From: Terebella lapidaria
Taxonomy: Eukaryota > Annelida > Polychaeta > Terebellida > Terebellidae
Assembly (NCBI GenBank): GCA_949152475.1
Contig: OX424556.1
Location: forward strand, 60,408,451 to 60,472,450
Direction of reading: 5' to 3'
DNA: 64,000 bases
Below are positions 48,250 to 60,298 of this stretch, one piece after another. Each line of letters begins with the position of its first letter. Position 1 is the stretch's first letter. The translations under genes and the position numbers were made by a program. The notes under the pieces were generated by a model. It saw nothing but the letters and a program-made list of their open reading frames with translations. It was not told the origin of the DNA and made no database searches.

Positions 48250-48986
48250 TTCACTTCAATATTTGTACATGTAGTTATATTAGTATAACTATCTTTGGTG
48301 TAAAAAAGTGCAGAGTCAACGCATGAATGCAGCCACCGGTGGATGAAACATAAATAAACTTTCAAAGTAATGATTTCATTGTCATGGCTAGATATCGACG
48401 CTAAATTTGCGGAAATTTGTTTGATTTTCACCATACTTTTGTATCTTTCCATCAATTTAGTCTCCAATTCTACATCCCCTCCATCATCGGCCAGACCATT
48501 AGCATTTTCCACAATGCGATGTAGCATGATCTTGAAGCCAACTTCACTGACCTCTTGGCCCGGAATATCTTGGGACACGCACTTGTTCCTGAACGATATT
48601 TACACATTTGTAAGTACATGAATTGATCAATTCTTCTTTGGTTTCCTGTGCGGCATCTCGTCCTCCGGCACTTCTTTTTCATTTATTCTATCTCGGACAA
48701 CTGCCTATAGGTGTTTGGATGCACTTTCATCCATTTTCCTCGGAAAGTCGTCATCTTCCGTGGAATCTTCGTCATGGATGGGACATCTTGGCATGTGCAT
48801 CATTAGATCCTAGAAAACAGTTCTCCATAGCTGAAACATTTGATTGGGTTGTCTTGTCCGACTGCTACTCCATGGTTTCCATATTACTCGCGGGCGTGAC
48901 ATTTTCAGGAGGTATAGGCGCAGGAGGTTGATGCAGTGGTAGAGAGCTTGCGTGATCCGGTGACTGATTAGACAGCGGTTTCGGCC
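48250..48986 (-). other. Possible remnants of another element gene
   Basis: Downstream of the ATPase on the minus strand are charged segments with a protein-like look (an acidic stretch, a basic KPKK stretch, then an EVGFKIMLHRIVENA stretch in the frame starting at 48578). They are split over frames and by stops. I do not recognise the family; they may be a second decayed gene of the Polinton-like element or its C-terminal extension. Confidence 0.3.
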
Positions 48987-48988
48987 TC

Positions 48989-50225
48989 AAACATCTTCTG
49001 GTGTTGTTTGTTTCAAATCCTCGACGAGATGTCCAAGGGATTTGGATGTTACCCTTTCGAATTCCTGAAGGAAATTCTGTGGGCAGGTGAGGTACATTTA
49101 CCTGGCTAGGGTCATGATTTGCTGCTGGTTGATAGGGCTTCTGAACAAATAATGACAATTTCTCCTCAGGTTCGGGTCCTTGCTGTAATACAGGCTCTGA
49201 TTCAGGCAGATGAAGCTCATGTTCCTGTGGTGGCTTCCCTCAGTGAACAAGTTGGTAATCCTGGGATCCTCTGCAGAAGTAGACATGAGATCGTCAATGA
49301 CGTTATTTTCCATAGAAGAGACAAAGTCATCAGATACCAGAATTATTGGTATCCCCTGTGTAAACTGCACAGGAGGCCACACGGTAGACTTGATGATGTC
49401 ATAGAGGGGCTGCCATCTCTTGTACAGCCATATAATCCTGGTCGGGGCAGGGAATATTTGACTGGATTCCAAGAGGGATTGTACCCAAACCGTCTTCCCA
49501 CACCCAGTGGGCCCTGACACGTTCAGGGTGGAGGGCTGCTGGAATACCAAGGGGGGCATATAGTTGACAGTCCAGTTCCGTTGCAAGATATGCTGTGGCT
49601 ATGGCTGTGTCTGAGGCTGAGGCTGTGGCTTAGGCTGAGGCTGAGGCTGAGGCTGTGGCTATGGCTGTGGCCGAGCCTGAGGCTGTTGCTGAGGCTGTGG
49701 CTTAGCCTGAGGCTGTGGCTGTGATTGAGCATGGGGCTGTGGCTGTGGCTGATCCTGAGGCTAGGGCTATAGCTGTGGCTGTGGCTTAGCCTGAGGCTGT
49801 GGTTGTGGTTGAGCCTGAGACTGTGGCTGAGGCTGCAAGGCTGAGGCTGAGCCTGAGCCTGAGGCTATGGTTGTGACTGTGGTTGTGGCTGAGCCTGAGG
49901 CTGAGGCTGCAAGCCTGAGGCGGTTGCTGAGGCTGAGCCTGAGGCTGTGGCTGTGGCTGGGGCTGAGGCTGAGACTGTGGCTGAGGCTGTGGCTGAGTCT
50001 GAGGCTGTGGCTGAGGCTGAGCATGGGCATGAGCCTGAGTCTGTGGCTGAGGCTGTGGTTGTGTCTGTGGCTAAGCCTGAGGCTGTGGCTGAGTCTGAGG
50101 CTGAGGCTGAGGCGGCAAGCCTGAGGCCGAGGCTGTAATTGATAATCCATATGGTGCAACTTTTGATGTCTTCCCAGATATATTGGCCAGTTATATATCC
50201 TGGGACAGAGATGACAGGAATACAT
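48989..50225 (-). pseudogene. Decayed zinc finger-(Gln-Pro)-packaging ATPase gene
   Basis: Read on the minus strand from the ATG at 50225, the N-terminus is a canonical C2H2 finger (CHLC, 12 residues, then HQKLH). A long Gln/Pro- and Ser/Leu-rich linker follows, coded by the GGCTGW repeat. Then, in the same frame (from about 49586), comes an ATPase domain with Walker A GPTGCGKT, a Walker-B-like IILVSDD and the FTEGSHHRN block of FtsK/A32-type packaging ATPases. Such enzymes pump viral DNA into capsids. In-frame stops at 49767-49769, 49761-49763, 49659-49661 and 49599-49601 (all TAG in place of CAG) and a TAA at 49098-49100 show that it is dead. Recognisable C-terminal sequence continues past the last of these to a TGA at 48987-48989. 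Confidence 0.75.
49590..50133. repeat. (GGCTGW)n hexanucleotide-type array
   Basis: About 540 bases of GGCTGT/GGCTGA with GCCTGA variants. On the minus strand it codes Gln-Pro or Ser-Leu repeats inside the pseudogene linker; slippage explains its frame switches. Confidence 0.9.
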
Positions 50226-50604
50226 ATTATCTCTGGTGCCTCTTATTCAAATGATCATATTGATCTGATGCTCGGCTTTATATACCTTTCACACCCGGGC
50301 CTACCTTTTGTTGTTTCTCACACCTTAAAACAGTTGATTAGACAGAATCTTATGAGCAAAGCAATAAATGAAATATGAAACCACACAATGGAATTGGGCA
50401 AAACTAAGCCAGTGGGAGCTGGCTGACTCGTTCAGACATGTGCGTGTCTTGGTGTTCTCAAGCCGAGCTCAACCTGGGATGCGTTGGCAATCTTCACCTG
50501 CAGGGGGGGGGGGGGGGCACATGCATCATAAGCACCTATATGCTCATAACCACCTATGCCGTCATAAAACCATACTCTTCCATATATTACATCGTGGTGA
50601 CATA

Positions 50605-50763
50605 ACTACGTACCCCCGTAATAATGCCCACAACAACGGTCGTAACGCCCATGATAACGTCTGCAACACCCGTAGCAACGCTTTTAACAACGGCCGTAAC
50701 AACGGCCGTCATAATGCCCGCAACGCCTGTATGCTAGGGTGGGATAGTGACATCCTAACTACT
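50605..50763. repeat. Right inverted end of the Polinton-like element
   Basis: Reverse complement of the left end, with AACGCCCGT-type units inside and CCTAACTACT at the border. The Asn/Arg-rich + frame at 50368-50832 is an artefact of it. Confidence 0.75.
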
Positions 50764-52191
50764 TCTAGGGCTATCTCTTCCCCCCCCCCCCTCCAAAATC
50801 ATTTAAGTTTATTAACAGCTGATTCCTACTAAACCCTAACTGACCGGCTGACCGCTTAGCTTACGCCAAGCTAGTGTGACTGGAACACCTCATTTAGGCT
50901 TTTGCTGATAATAATAACTATCAGGGTTCATGCGTCTGCCAAGCGACGCAAAACAAATCTCACAAACATCACACAGCCAAGAGTAAATGCACGGACTACT
51001 AGTCCAGACAGAAATATTTTGGCATGAAATCTTTGTCTCACTTCATCATATATAGATTGAGCCCGACTGGCGGCCCATTATAGATTTTACCTGATGTAAC
51101 AAGCGCTCAGTCACCCAGGTTGTCCATAATTGGAAAACAGGTAAACATGTAACGAACCCTCTTGATAAACACTTTAATTATGTAATCTACTCTCGTGATT
51201 AACACTTCAATTATGTATAGTACCCTCATGATAAACACTTCAATTATATGCATCTATGTACATCTGCAATCATGTACATCTCCCCTCATGATAAATGTTC
51301 TACATCCATGAATTCATCTATTCATGAATAAGCCATATGAAAATCCACCATCCTTCAAAAACTACATTTATGTACATTACGCTACATGTTATAGCTTTCT
51401 TCATAGTCGCGGTTGCCCTTTCATATTTAGGTAGAAATAGCAAACTGGCCTCACGACACTGAATAAAATATATTACATTAACCTTCATTAGCCTAACAGC
51501 GCAATTGATGACACTATTGGAATATTTTGGAAAATGTCTCACATCAGCGAAGACAAAAGCTTCAATGTACATCATAACATCACCGAATAAATGACTGCCA
51601 GCACGCCCAATCACTGAAGTCGAGTGGACATTCTGTTATTAATGACTATGTGTTCCTTCAGTTAGCACGTTTGCGGGTCTTCCCTCAAAATGATGTATCT
51701 GCGTCACGTATATGCGTATATGTATATGCGTCACGGCTCATAATGGTGGTTCTTGGGAGTTGAATTAACGAAAGACGCACACACAAGCCATGACTTCAAT
51801 GTAATCAACACTGATCGATAGCATTGTAATTATCTGACGGAAAGAGCAACCTGTTAATTACAGATAAATATTATTAATATGTATCACCTGTCTACATTGT
51901 ACAAGAAGCACAGAGTGGGGTTGGCTGACATGTCATACAATGCCCTGACGGGACTTATGTCATACACCAGGGATCTACTGGTGTAATACATTCACCCCAG
52001 GTGGTGTATTGACCAGACCATACCTTCCCTTTGTTGTGGTATTCTTGCACGACCGCGCGCACACGGGGCCGACCCGCGGTCGATAGCGTAACACCCGCTC
52101 CCTCCCACAACCCGGGTCATCTGCTGTCCACGCCGCTGTCTGTGGCTCCGCTCGAGGCTATTATGTCCGTAAGTTCACATTCGATGCACTG
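50764..52191. other. Spacer, no gene recognised
   Basis: AT-rich; 'atgataaacactt' is repeated several times at about 51160-51300. A GC-rich patch at about 52050-52160 precedes the kinase promoter. Confidence 0.4.
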
Positions 52192-52199
52192 TATATAAG
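52192..52199 (+). promoter_or_regulatory. TATA box of the casein kinase gene
   Basis: TATATAAG lies downstream of a GC-rich stretch and about 660 bases before the start codon. It is a credible core promoter, with the 5' UTR running through 52220-52861. A 5' UTR intron is possible but unproven. Confidence 0.5.
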
Positions 52200-52861
52200 C
52201 CAGTGCCCAGTGCTGCCAGATACTAGTACTACACAAGAAGGAAACCAACCTTAATCTGTCACTGCAGGTTACCAATAGCAACAACAAGCACACACGGGTA
52301 CATGTTGTACAACGGCAACACTGTTATTTTGGAGGATGTTAATATGCTCTAAACACCTTAAGACTATTATATCTTGAAAGTAACACAGCATGCTTTCTTT
52401 GGAAGGACAAATGTCTCTACGTACAGGTATGGATAGATCGATTGAATAACCCCGGAGTGATATTGTAACAGCATATGCCAATAAGCAAATGGAGGATTAT
52501 CTAGTGATAATAGACCCTGTGTCAGTTAGTAAACACTCTCGGCTACAAACATATGTAGAGCGACACTAGACGACAAAATACGAACCATGAAGACGAACCT
52601 CTTTGTGGAACCTCTCACGATGTGTTACAAGTAGCAGGTATTTGTTTGCACAGACGAGGGTTGAAGAAGCCGTCGGTCCAGTCCGCGGGTTATGAGCATT
52701 GGTGCACCCAGAGTGTGTCTCATATGACTTCTAAACGACGTAGAATATGGACTGCAAAATGGAAAACACAGAAGAGGATTGAGCTATCATCATACTAACA
52801 GATTCTGTGACAAATACAAAGAGTTTGACTCGGGATAACGAAGTAGCCACCGATCAACGGA

Positions 52862-53878
52862 ATGGGCGATAAAGGGGCAAGCGAGAGCAGTACTGCGAAG
52901 AGTGGCGAGTTTTACGTTGGCGGGTCGACAAGGTACCGGTTGATGCGGAAGATCGGCAGTGGATCGTTCGGGGACATTTACTTAGCCGTGAACACTAGCA
53001 ATGGAGAGGAGGTGGCGGTCAAGCTGGAGTCACAGCGAGCCAAACACCCTCAGCTATTGTACGAGAGCAAGGTATACCGGATCTTGGCGGGCGGGGTCGG
53101 CATTCCCCGCATCAGGTGGTTCGGCGGTCAGGAGCGCGACTACAACGTACTCGTGATGGACCTCCTGGGACCCAGTCTGGAGGACCTCTTCAACTTCTGC
53201 TCCAGGAAGCTGACCATGAAGACTGTTCTAATGCTCGCGGACCAGATGATTGCCCGCGTGGAATACGTCCATAACAAGAACTTTATCCACCGAGACATCA
53301 AGCCAGACAACTTTCTGATGGGCATTGGACAGCACTGCAACAAAGTGTTCATCGTCGACTTCGGTCTAGCTAAGAAGTACAAGGACACGCGCACCAAGCA
53401 GCATATCGCATACCGCGAGGACAAGAGCCTAACAGGGACGGCTCGATACGCCAGCATCAACGCGCACCTGGGAATAGAGCAAAGCCGGCGGGACGATATG
53501 GAGTCCCTCGGCTACGTCTTCATGTACTTTCTACGGGGCTCTCTGCCATGGCAGGGCCTCAAGGCCGCCACCAAGAAACAGAAGTACGATAAGATCTCGG
53601 AGAAAAAGATGTCGACCCCAGTTGAGGTTCTCTGTAAGACGTATCCCGCCGAGTTTGCTATGTACTTGAACTACTGTCGCGCTTCACGGTTTGATGATGC
53701 CCCAGACTACATGTACCTCAGACAGTTGTTCCGGATCCTCTGCCGGACTCTAAACCACTCGTATGACTACGTATTTGACTGGACTCTGCTCAAACAGAAG
53801 TCTGCAGCCTCTGCCAGTGCCGCCAAGACGCCAGCTAACGGCCATGTCAGCAGATACTCAGTGTCCAAGCTCAATTAA
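52862..53878 (+). CDS. Casein kinase 1 alpha-like Ser/Thr kinase, intronless
   Basis: A 338-residue protein kinase of the CK1 alpha type, which primes and phosphorylates Wnt, Hedgehog and clock proteins in cytoplasm and nucleus. Visible motifs: glycine loop IGSGSFGD (31-38), catalytic Lys54 in [14 protein letters not shown] (143-150), DFG (166-168), and the CK1 hallmark SIN (198-200) in place of APE, plus LLYESK and the KKQKY nuclear-localisation-like stretch. The length fits CK1 alpha (325-365). The N-terminus is short and Ser-rich, and the C-terminus has a brief Ala/Ser tail. The start has good context (GGAATGG). One exon codes the whole protein, whereas animal CK1 alpha genes usually have many introns, so this looks like an expressed retrocopy; its promoter, intact frame and polyadenylation signal argue that it works. 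Confidence 0.95.
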   Translation: MGDKGASESSTAKSGEFYVGGSTRYRLMRKIGSGSFGDIYLAVNTSNGEEVAVKLESQRAKHPQLLYESKVYRILAGGVGIPRIRWFGGQERDYNVLVMDLLGPSLEDLFNFCSRKLTMKTVLMLADQMIARVEYVHNKNFIHRDIKPDNFLMGIGQHCNKVFIVDFGLAKKYKDTRTKQHIAYREDKSLTGTARYASINAHLGIEQSRRDDMESLGYVFMYFLRGSLPWQGLKAATKKQKYDKISEKKMSTPVEVLCKTYPAEFAMYLNYCRASRFDDAPDYMYLRQLFRILCRTLNHSYDYVFDWTLLKQKSAASASAAKTPANGHVSRYSVSKLN

Positions 53879-54256
53879 CTTTATTTCCATGGTTGCTACA
53901 GGGTCTACATTTCCAATCATGCTCACCAGCAAGTGATCATTGTAGTGTGTGTGGAACCATATCGATATGACTTCATCCTCTTACTTGTGTGTGCATGTGT
54001 TTCATTTCATTATTTTGACATTAAAAGCACACTGTACTGGACAATCACGGTTGTGTGAAAGAGATTTTTGTATGCAGAAATTACCCCGGCCTGTTTGCTA
54101 ATGATACCCAGAGAAACAATTTTACCGAGTAACTGAAACATACATGCATTTGTTTACATTTAGCTGTATGTGCAAGTTGTTCAGATATTACAATTTGCCA
54201 ATGGAGATTTTGTTTCGCTGGTGTGATATGAAATGTGTGAAATTTTACTTAAGTGC

Positions 54257-54262
54257 AATAAA
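54257..54262 (+). terminator. Polyadenylation signal of the kinase gene
   Basis: AATAAA 379 bases after the stop codon, the first strong match in the 3' UTR. A second, AATAAAA, occurs near 54310. Confidence 0.5.
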
Positions 54263-55963
54263 TGGCGCAGTAATGTATCATGTCCTGAGGTATTCCGATT
54301 TGATCAAAAATAATAAAATATGAAATTTAGTCAGCACACAATTGATCATTCAATCGTGAAGATGTATCATTGCACGCTTATATATTGATTGAGTTTGATG
54401 GAATGTAATGAACTTAGAAAGTGAATATCACATTTCTCGAAACATTTCAGAAACCAAGCCTTTCAGAAATCAGCACACATAAACAACTTTATTGTAATTT
54501 GCAATAAGGTTGTGGCTACTGTGTAGCTTGTAACGTCATACGAATAACTTGAACTTATACGAATAACATACATATATATCTAAATAAACATAACATAAAG
54601 TGCCCCGGGGAATGCTGCATATAAGGTCATACAAATAATGAACAACAAATAGACATATGCTCCCGCTACTCGAGAAAAACAATATATTGCAGTTGCCAGA
54701 CGTACTGTACATACATTATTTTCCACTCTTCATGACTTATACATGACAACAGGTCCAATCGGCTATATCGCCCATCTCATCCCAGAGTGATTGATAATGA
54801 TATACATTCAACAAGGAATCGCAAAACATTTAGTAACAAAACATCAAAACTTCTTACAGACCAATATGAATCAACTGTGAAGTGTCAAAACAATGTATGT
54901 CCGGATTGTCGTCCATGATTACGTTTCTCTTTCTGTACAGGCTTGACTTGACTAGTTTTATATCTCACCTGGCAAAACATTACATAACATTTTGTATCCT
55001 TTGAGTTGTTAAGTGTGTGTTCTAATCTATTCTAATGTATCAATAATCAAACTATGGTTTGCGGATAAACTATTCGGTCAGGCTTTGGTTCTATTCCAAA
55101 AAGTTCTAGGTTACGTTTGCTAAAGGCATCATCTGAATCTAGTTGAATTGGTGGCAATAGATCGATACCTACATTCTATTACATATGAAACATTTCCTGA
55201 CCATTATGACAATTGGACATGGTTCTCCCCCTATGATCGGATGATTATACCCCCGGTAGTATTTATGTGATCGTGACCATTGGGTTGGTTATTCTACCAT
55301 CCGTTGTTTTACCATCAGTAAGTTGAGTAATTACAAAACTACAATTATTTCACACCAACGTAAGAACAATTTATCACAAAGTACATGATATAGTACAGAA
55401 CACCAGGATGGTGACATTAGAAGTAATTAATGTAGGAAAGATAGCAATAAATGAATAAAGCATAAAATAATACACGGCTGATAGAGGTGGACACCTGGGT
55501 GTTGAGTCAGAATTTCATAAGTTGACACGTGGGAGACAGTATGTGTATTGAGAATCGATATCCGAGATCTTGATACTTCAAGTTCAGCCTGAGTGGCACG
55601 AGCGCCAGGAAGAACTGCTGAAACTGATATCTTTTGAATGTTGTGGATGTGTTGTTGAATGTGACTAAAAAGGCCAATGAAGACCAGATACGATGAGATC
55701 CCATCTAACCTTTCCATCATCACATCATCACATTGTACACTTTGAGTTGCATCACTCAAAGTCAGACCTTATCACGTAGGTTATGAACTTCTGATTGAAG
55801 CGTCTGGCACTGTCTCTAAGTCTCTCCACGTGTGATGTCACTGGTAAAAAGGATTTTACACCCATTCAAACGCATGTATGTACAACCTTTCCACCAGTTT
55901 CCCATAGTATACATGAATGGTATCTACATATGCTATTCCAGCTTTTTCACCGAAAGTTATACT
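54263..55963. other. Spacer, no gene recognised
   Basis: AT-rich sequence; no exon or repeat could be supported. Confidence 0.4.
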
Positions 55964-56521
55964 CAAGTTCAACACAGAACCTCCTATGATTTTTGGCCAT
56001 AACTCCGTTTAGGATAGTCGGATCAATTTGAAATTTTATATGTTTCCATTTGGCACAACACCATATCTTTTCTCTAAATTTCAGACTTCTATCTTGAAAA
56101 CTGAAAAAGTTGGCAATCCACCTCAGTGTTAAATGTTGGACCCAAATCGGATCACGGGAATTCAAGCAAATTTGGGGACTTCATGATCTTCCTTCCGCTA
56201 AGAAATGTAATATGAGGAAAGTTTTTGAGTTGAAGGAATCATACAGGTGTATTCTAATAAAATGTCATTCTTACAAAGAACTGTGCAATGCGAACATCAA
56301 ACAACATGCCAAATTCTGTTCACACTCGCAAATTTCATGTTTGAAGTGACATTTAACATTGGAGTAGATTGCCAACTTTTTCAATTTTCAAGATAGAAAT
56401 TTAAAATTTGGTGAAAAAATACGGTTTCATGCCAAACGGAAACAAACAAAATTTCAAATTGATCCGACGATCCTAAAGGAAGTTATGGCCAAAAATTATA
56501 AGAGGTTTTGTGTTGAACTTG
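55964..56521. mobile_element. Fold-back element, 558 bp, ~180-base arms
   Basis: The left arm starts CAAGTTCAACACAGAACCTC. The right arm ends with its inverted match, GAGGTTTTGTGTTGAACTTG. Arms pair along GGCCATAACTCC / TTATGGCC and AAAGTTGGCAATC / GATTGCCAACTTT, leaving a ~200-base centre. No transposase; non-autonomous. Confidence 0.8.
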
Positions 56522-57220
56522 ACTTTTATCATCCAGAAGGTAAGCGGCTGGAAAGTGATATGACGAACTATAATACAGCATATTTTGTGTCATTCGAGTC
56601 AGTTGAGTTCTAGATGGAGCTACATGTATTTCAAACATGCGTCAATCAAACAAAAGAACACATAACATCGCATATGAAACAACACATTCATTGTATGCAT
56701 TGAGTTGAACAAATCAGTAATGAATCTGTCAAAATCTTCACAATTCCAGTGCACACAAATGCATTCGAGTACCGTAAGTAGCATTCACGAGTTCCATAAT
56801 GAGAAACAGATACTTAGTATGTAATGTATATCCAACACCCTGAAATGGTAATGTGCCATGAAATATGCAAGTCGGCCCCGCATGAAGATGTGTATATGTG
56901 TGTGTGTGTGTGGGGGGGGGGGGGGGGAGGGAGGGGCGGGTATATTCTACATGAAAGAAATACTAGTATTTTTGTTCACCAATAGATGCCTTATCCAATA
57001 AAACATTCCTCTCGTAACATTCGATTGTCCTTATATTTTGCGATGTGAAATAAATTTTGTAAAACACGCAGCCGCAGTCACAGACAAAAGACAATGGTGT
57101 TGCACATCAAATTACATGTACAATTTTTACAGTAATTACAGCATGGATAGTCTGCAAGTAAACACTAGTCCATGCCTCATGGATCCATTTTCAGAAAAAT
57201 TCACACCGTTTCAATGTCAC
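56522..57220. other. Spacer with a (TG)n-G run
   Basis: A TG run followed by a long G run lies at about 56893-56940. No gene was seen. Confidence 0.5.
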
Positions 57221-57584
57221 AACTTCTATGGAGCGTTTTTAGGGTCAATATTCATTGACATGCATTGTGGATTTTCTTGTTGTGAATGATTGTTTCAACC
57301 GCAAAATTCTTTATTCCACATTACTGTTTCTACAATTTCTGTGTCGAATTTACATATTCTTACTGCATAGTTTAATGTCCACCTCCTTGCTGCTTACTTC
57401 CAAGTCCTTACTGGTACTTTCTCAATGCTTAATTCATCATGTCAAATTCTAACACCTTTGTCCATGCAAACTATCAAAAACAAATCGCATCTGGCACAAT
57501 GCATAATGGAACTTAGCACATTGCATTTAGAATATAGCATATCACATGATGAACAACGCACAACGAATGAAACACTCGGCGGTT

Positions 57585-57667
57585 AGCGCCGCCTGTCGTC
57601 ATAATGATACAGTAGTAATTGTTGTGGACAAAATTACTACTGCAACATTATGACGACAAGAGGCGCT
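57585..57667. mobile_element. 83-bp palindromic MITE
   Basis: AGCGCC, CTGTCGTCATAATG and CAGTAGTAATT face their inverted copies across a ~10-base loop, giving a nearly perfect hairpin. A half copy lies at 59458-59494, next to the other arm of the larger inverted repeat. Confidence 0.75.
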
Positions 57668-58479
57668 GGCCGCACGTTGCCACATGATGTATGAGAAACT
57701 AAGACCTCCCTTCATTGGGCACGTTAATTTTTGGCGCGACCAACAGGTGCCACACTCATGTAGCTGAGATGCACAGGCCCCAATGAATTCCCGCACCCTG
57801 CCCAGCTGTGAATAAAAGAATAATGAGATGATTAATATGAGCCTATTAATAAGATTTCTATGTTCATTAAAATCAATTTTCGGTGTGACGCCATGAATAC
57901 TCATTATAATTGAATTAGGTGCAATCATTATTATGACATAGGCCTAAAATTAACACATAAAAATGGTCATAACTTGAGGAATGGACAGAGATGTGAAAAA
58001 AAAAATTGAGATGTGAAAAAAAAATCTCTTTCAAGGCTAAATATGATGATCTCTCCGATCATAATTTTTTAATGCCGTTAATTTGGCACGAGTCCAACTC
58101 GTGACAGTACAGTAGCTACACTAGTACTACGCTACGGTAGTTGTATTGGATTTAACATATATTTTATTTACCTGTTTGTCACATAAAGAGACAACGTAGC
58201 ACCAAGGGTGCTGCAGCTTACCGGCAGATCATGAGAATTGCACAGGGTATTGATTTTCCCAAATATAAATTGTTACACTGATCTTCAAACCTATTTCAAA
58301 ACATGTCAAAACATATTCGTAAATGTTGCCAAACACACATTTCCTGTATGGAATATAATATGAAATCAAGTTACATCTTGAAAGGTATCTTTCGTTAAAG
58401 ATATATTCACAGACCGTCGATTCAAAGGCAACAAAGCTTATACACATCACAAAGGTACACAGGGAGAGTCGTATGCATT

Positions 58480-59350
58480 TTGAGGTAAATTGTCAGAATA
58501 GTTTTTGAGAAAATGGCAGCCAAAGACAAAAATCATCGTTTCTTTTGACAAAATAAGGTCGTTTTGACCTTCCAAAGTCATTCAAGGTCAAATTCAAGGT
58601 CATCCATCATTCAAACCGCAATATATGATTTCCCATTTTAATGTGCCAATACTTAGGCTCTATCTTGAAAAGTTCTAGGATTTCCCCCGCAAAGCTCCCA
58701 TTATGAAAGAAAAATTGGGTGAAATTTCCCCCAAAAATTTCCCCAAAAAGTCCCAAAATTTTTTCAATGGCCAAAAAAAAAAAAAAATTGCTGGAAATGG
58801 CTCAGAACGAATAGTGGCTCGATTAGGGACAAAAAAACACGTCAAAAAATCAAAATGGCTGCCACAGGCAGACCGGCGATTCAAGGGCAATGAAACTTGC
58901 CACTGATGTACATGAGGGAGAATCGATGTCTTGAGACAAAAATCTCAAACTGATCAGACAGTTTTCGAGAAAAAGGCCATCAAAGTCCAAAATTAGCCAC
59001 TTTTCATGAAAAATGGCTGTCAAATCGGCAAAAACGATTGAACAAAAAAAACCGAAGAAAAAAACAGGAGTGTTTCAGTAAATTTTCAGAAAAATTCATC
59101 AAGGCAAAAAAAGTTATTTGCCGGGCGGACGACGGACGAACGTACCAAATTTTTAGGTTAAAGGGCTTTCACAATATTAAATTTCCTCTCCCGTGTGAGC
59201 CCCTCATCCCCAATTTAATCCCCTAAATACACGTCTGCTTTAAAGTGAGTTTAGGGGCTATCTTTAGCCTTTTCAAGCCCCTAAACCCCGGAAGTTTTCC
59301 CGGACGGACGACGGACGAAAAACCACGCCAATAGCTTATCGGACCGTGGG
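58480..59350. repeat. Copy of the AGGTCA-containing dispersed repeat
   Basis: It has TCAAGGTCAAATTCAAGGTC near 58585, 'aaaatggctgcc' stretches, and the end block CCGGACGGACGACGGACG ... CGCCAATAGCTTATCGG at about 59297-59345, as at 6540-6600. Confidence 0.65.
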
Positions 59351-59860
59351 CCGGTGAACTAAAAATACAGCACCAGACAAGCGGTCCATCAAAACAAGGT
59401 CTTTCCTTCATCCGGGAGTCTTCAGTTTCTCATTCCCAATGTTGCCACTCGACCCCCAGCGCCGTCTGTCGTCATAATAGTGCAGTAGTAATTTTGGCAC
59501 ATGAAATGCTTCATTCGTTGTGCTTTGTTCTTCGTGCGATGTGCTTTATTCTAAGTGAAATGTGCTAAGTTCCATATGCATTATGCCAGATGCGATTTGT
59601 TTTTTAATAGTTTGCATGAACAAAGGTGTTAGAATATGGCATGATGAATCAAGACTTGAGAAAGTACCAGTGAGAACTTGGAAATAAGAAGCAAGGATAT
59701 GGAAATTAGAACTATGCAGTAAGAATATATAAATTCGACACAGAAAGTTTAGAAATAGTAATGTGGAATAAAGAATTTGCGGTTGAAATCATCATTCACA
59801 ACAAGAAAATCTACAATGCATGTCAATGAATATTGACCCTAAAAACGCTCCATAAACTTC

Positions 59861-60298
59861 TGGCTACATGTACCATTGATTAGATCCACTGCAGCACTGC
59901 GGTAACATTTTCAACATTTCAATCCATCATGGCTCGACAAGAATGCAATATAATATGTTCGCTTAACAACAAATAGCAACAAACAGTAGTAGTTGATATT
60001 ACAAAATATTCAACAGTTCACTACATTTTAATTATTTATGGTTAAAACAAAATGTAAGATAATGCGCTCAGTCAAATAAAATCACAACAAACCGTAAAAA
60101 CATACATGTGTGCAGGTTAGAACACGATAATTTGCAGTTGAAATTTTCAGGCTTATACAACCTAATACAAGAACACCTCTCTAGGTACAATGTATAATCA
60201 TTTTTAAAGTTACTCTATCACTAAGAATCTATCGATGGATAACCCTGCAGGTAAACTCCAGAAGTTGACAAATGCCTTTACGTCAGTGACATTTTCCA
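59861..60298. other. Spacer, no gene recognised
   Basis: AT-rich, nothing supported. Confidence 0.4.

Larger units (their letters stand above)
48002..50763. mobile_element. Shrunken Polinton/Maverick-like element
   Basis: Both ends carry long inverted repeats starting AGTAGTTAGGATGTCA, then TATCCCACCCTA. Inside is a decayed C2H2 zinc finger plus FtsK-like packaging-ATPase gene, which occurs in Polintons and related DNA viruses. Full Polintons are 15-20 kb with polymerase, integrase, protease and capsid genes; none were seen in this 2.76-kb copy, so it is a deletion remnant. The AG start fits Polinton ends, but I see no clear 6-bp target duplication (only TCT flanks both ends). Confidence 0.65.
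57221..59860. repeat. Inverted repeat with ~360-base arms and 1.9-kb centre
   Basis: The left arm (57221-57575) is the reverse complement of the right arm (59501-59860), with shared landmarks such as AACGCTCCATA, CAACGAATGAA and AAATCGCATCTGGCA. The centre holds the small palindrome at 57585-57667 and another copy of the AGGTCA-type dispersed repeat (58480-59350). It may be a composite mobile element. Confidence 0.7.

Noticed and set aside
48027..48260. Thr/Pro-rich C-terminal part of the minus-strand frame
   Set aside because: Translation of the satellite in the left inverted end; only the upstream part of the frame might be a gene remnant.
49599..49769. UAG read as Gln (genetic code variant)
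   Set aside because: Host genes in the window use standard codons and end in TAA, and the pseudogene also has a TAA break; mutation is simpler.
49867..50138. Leu/Arg- and Ala/Glu-rich + strand frames
   Set aside because: Products of the GGCTGW repeat; the meaningful reading is the minus-strand finger-ATPase pseudogene.
50368..50832. Asn/Arg/His-rich 154-residue frame
   Set aside because: Covers the right inverted end of the Polinton-like element and a G-run; repeat artefact.
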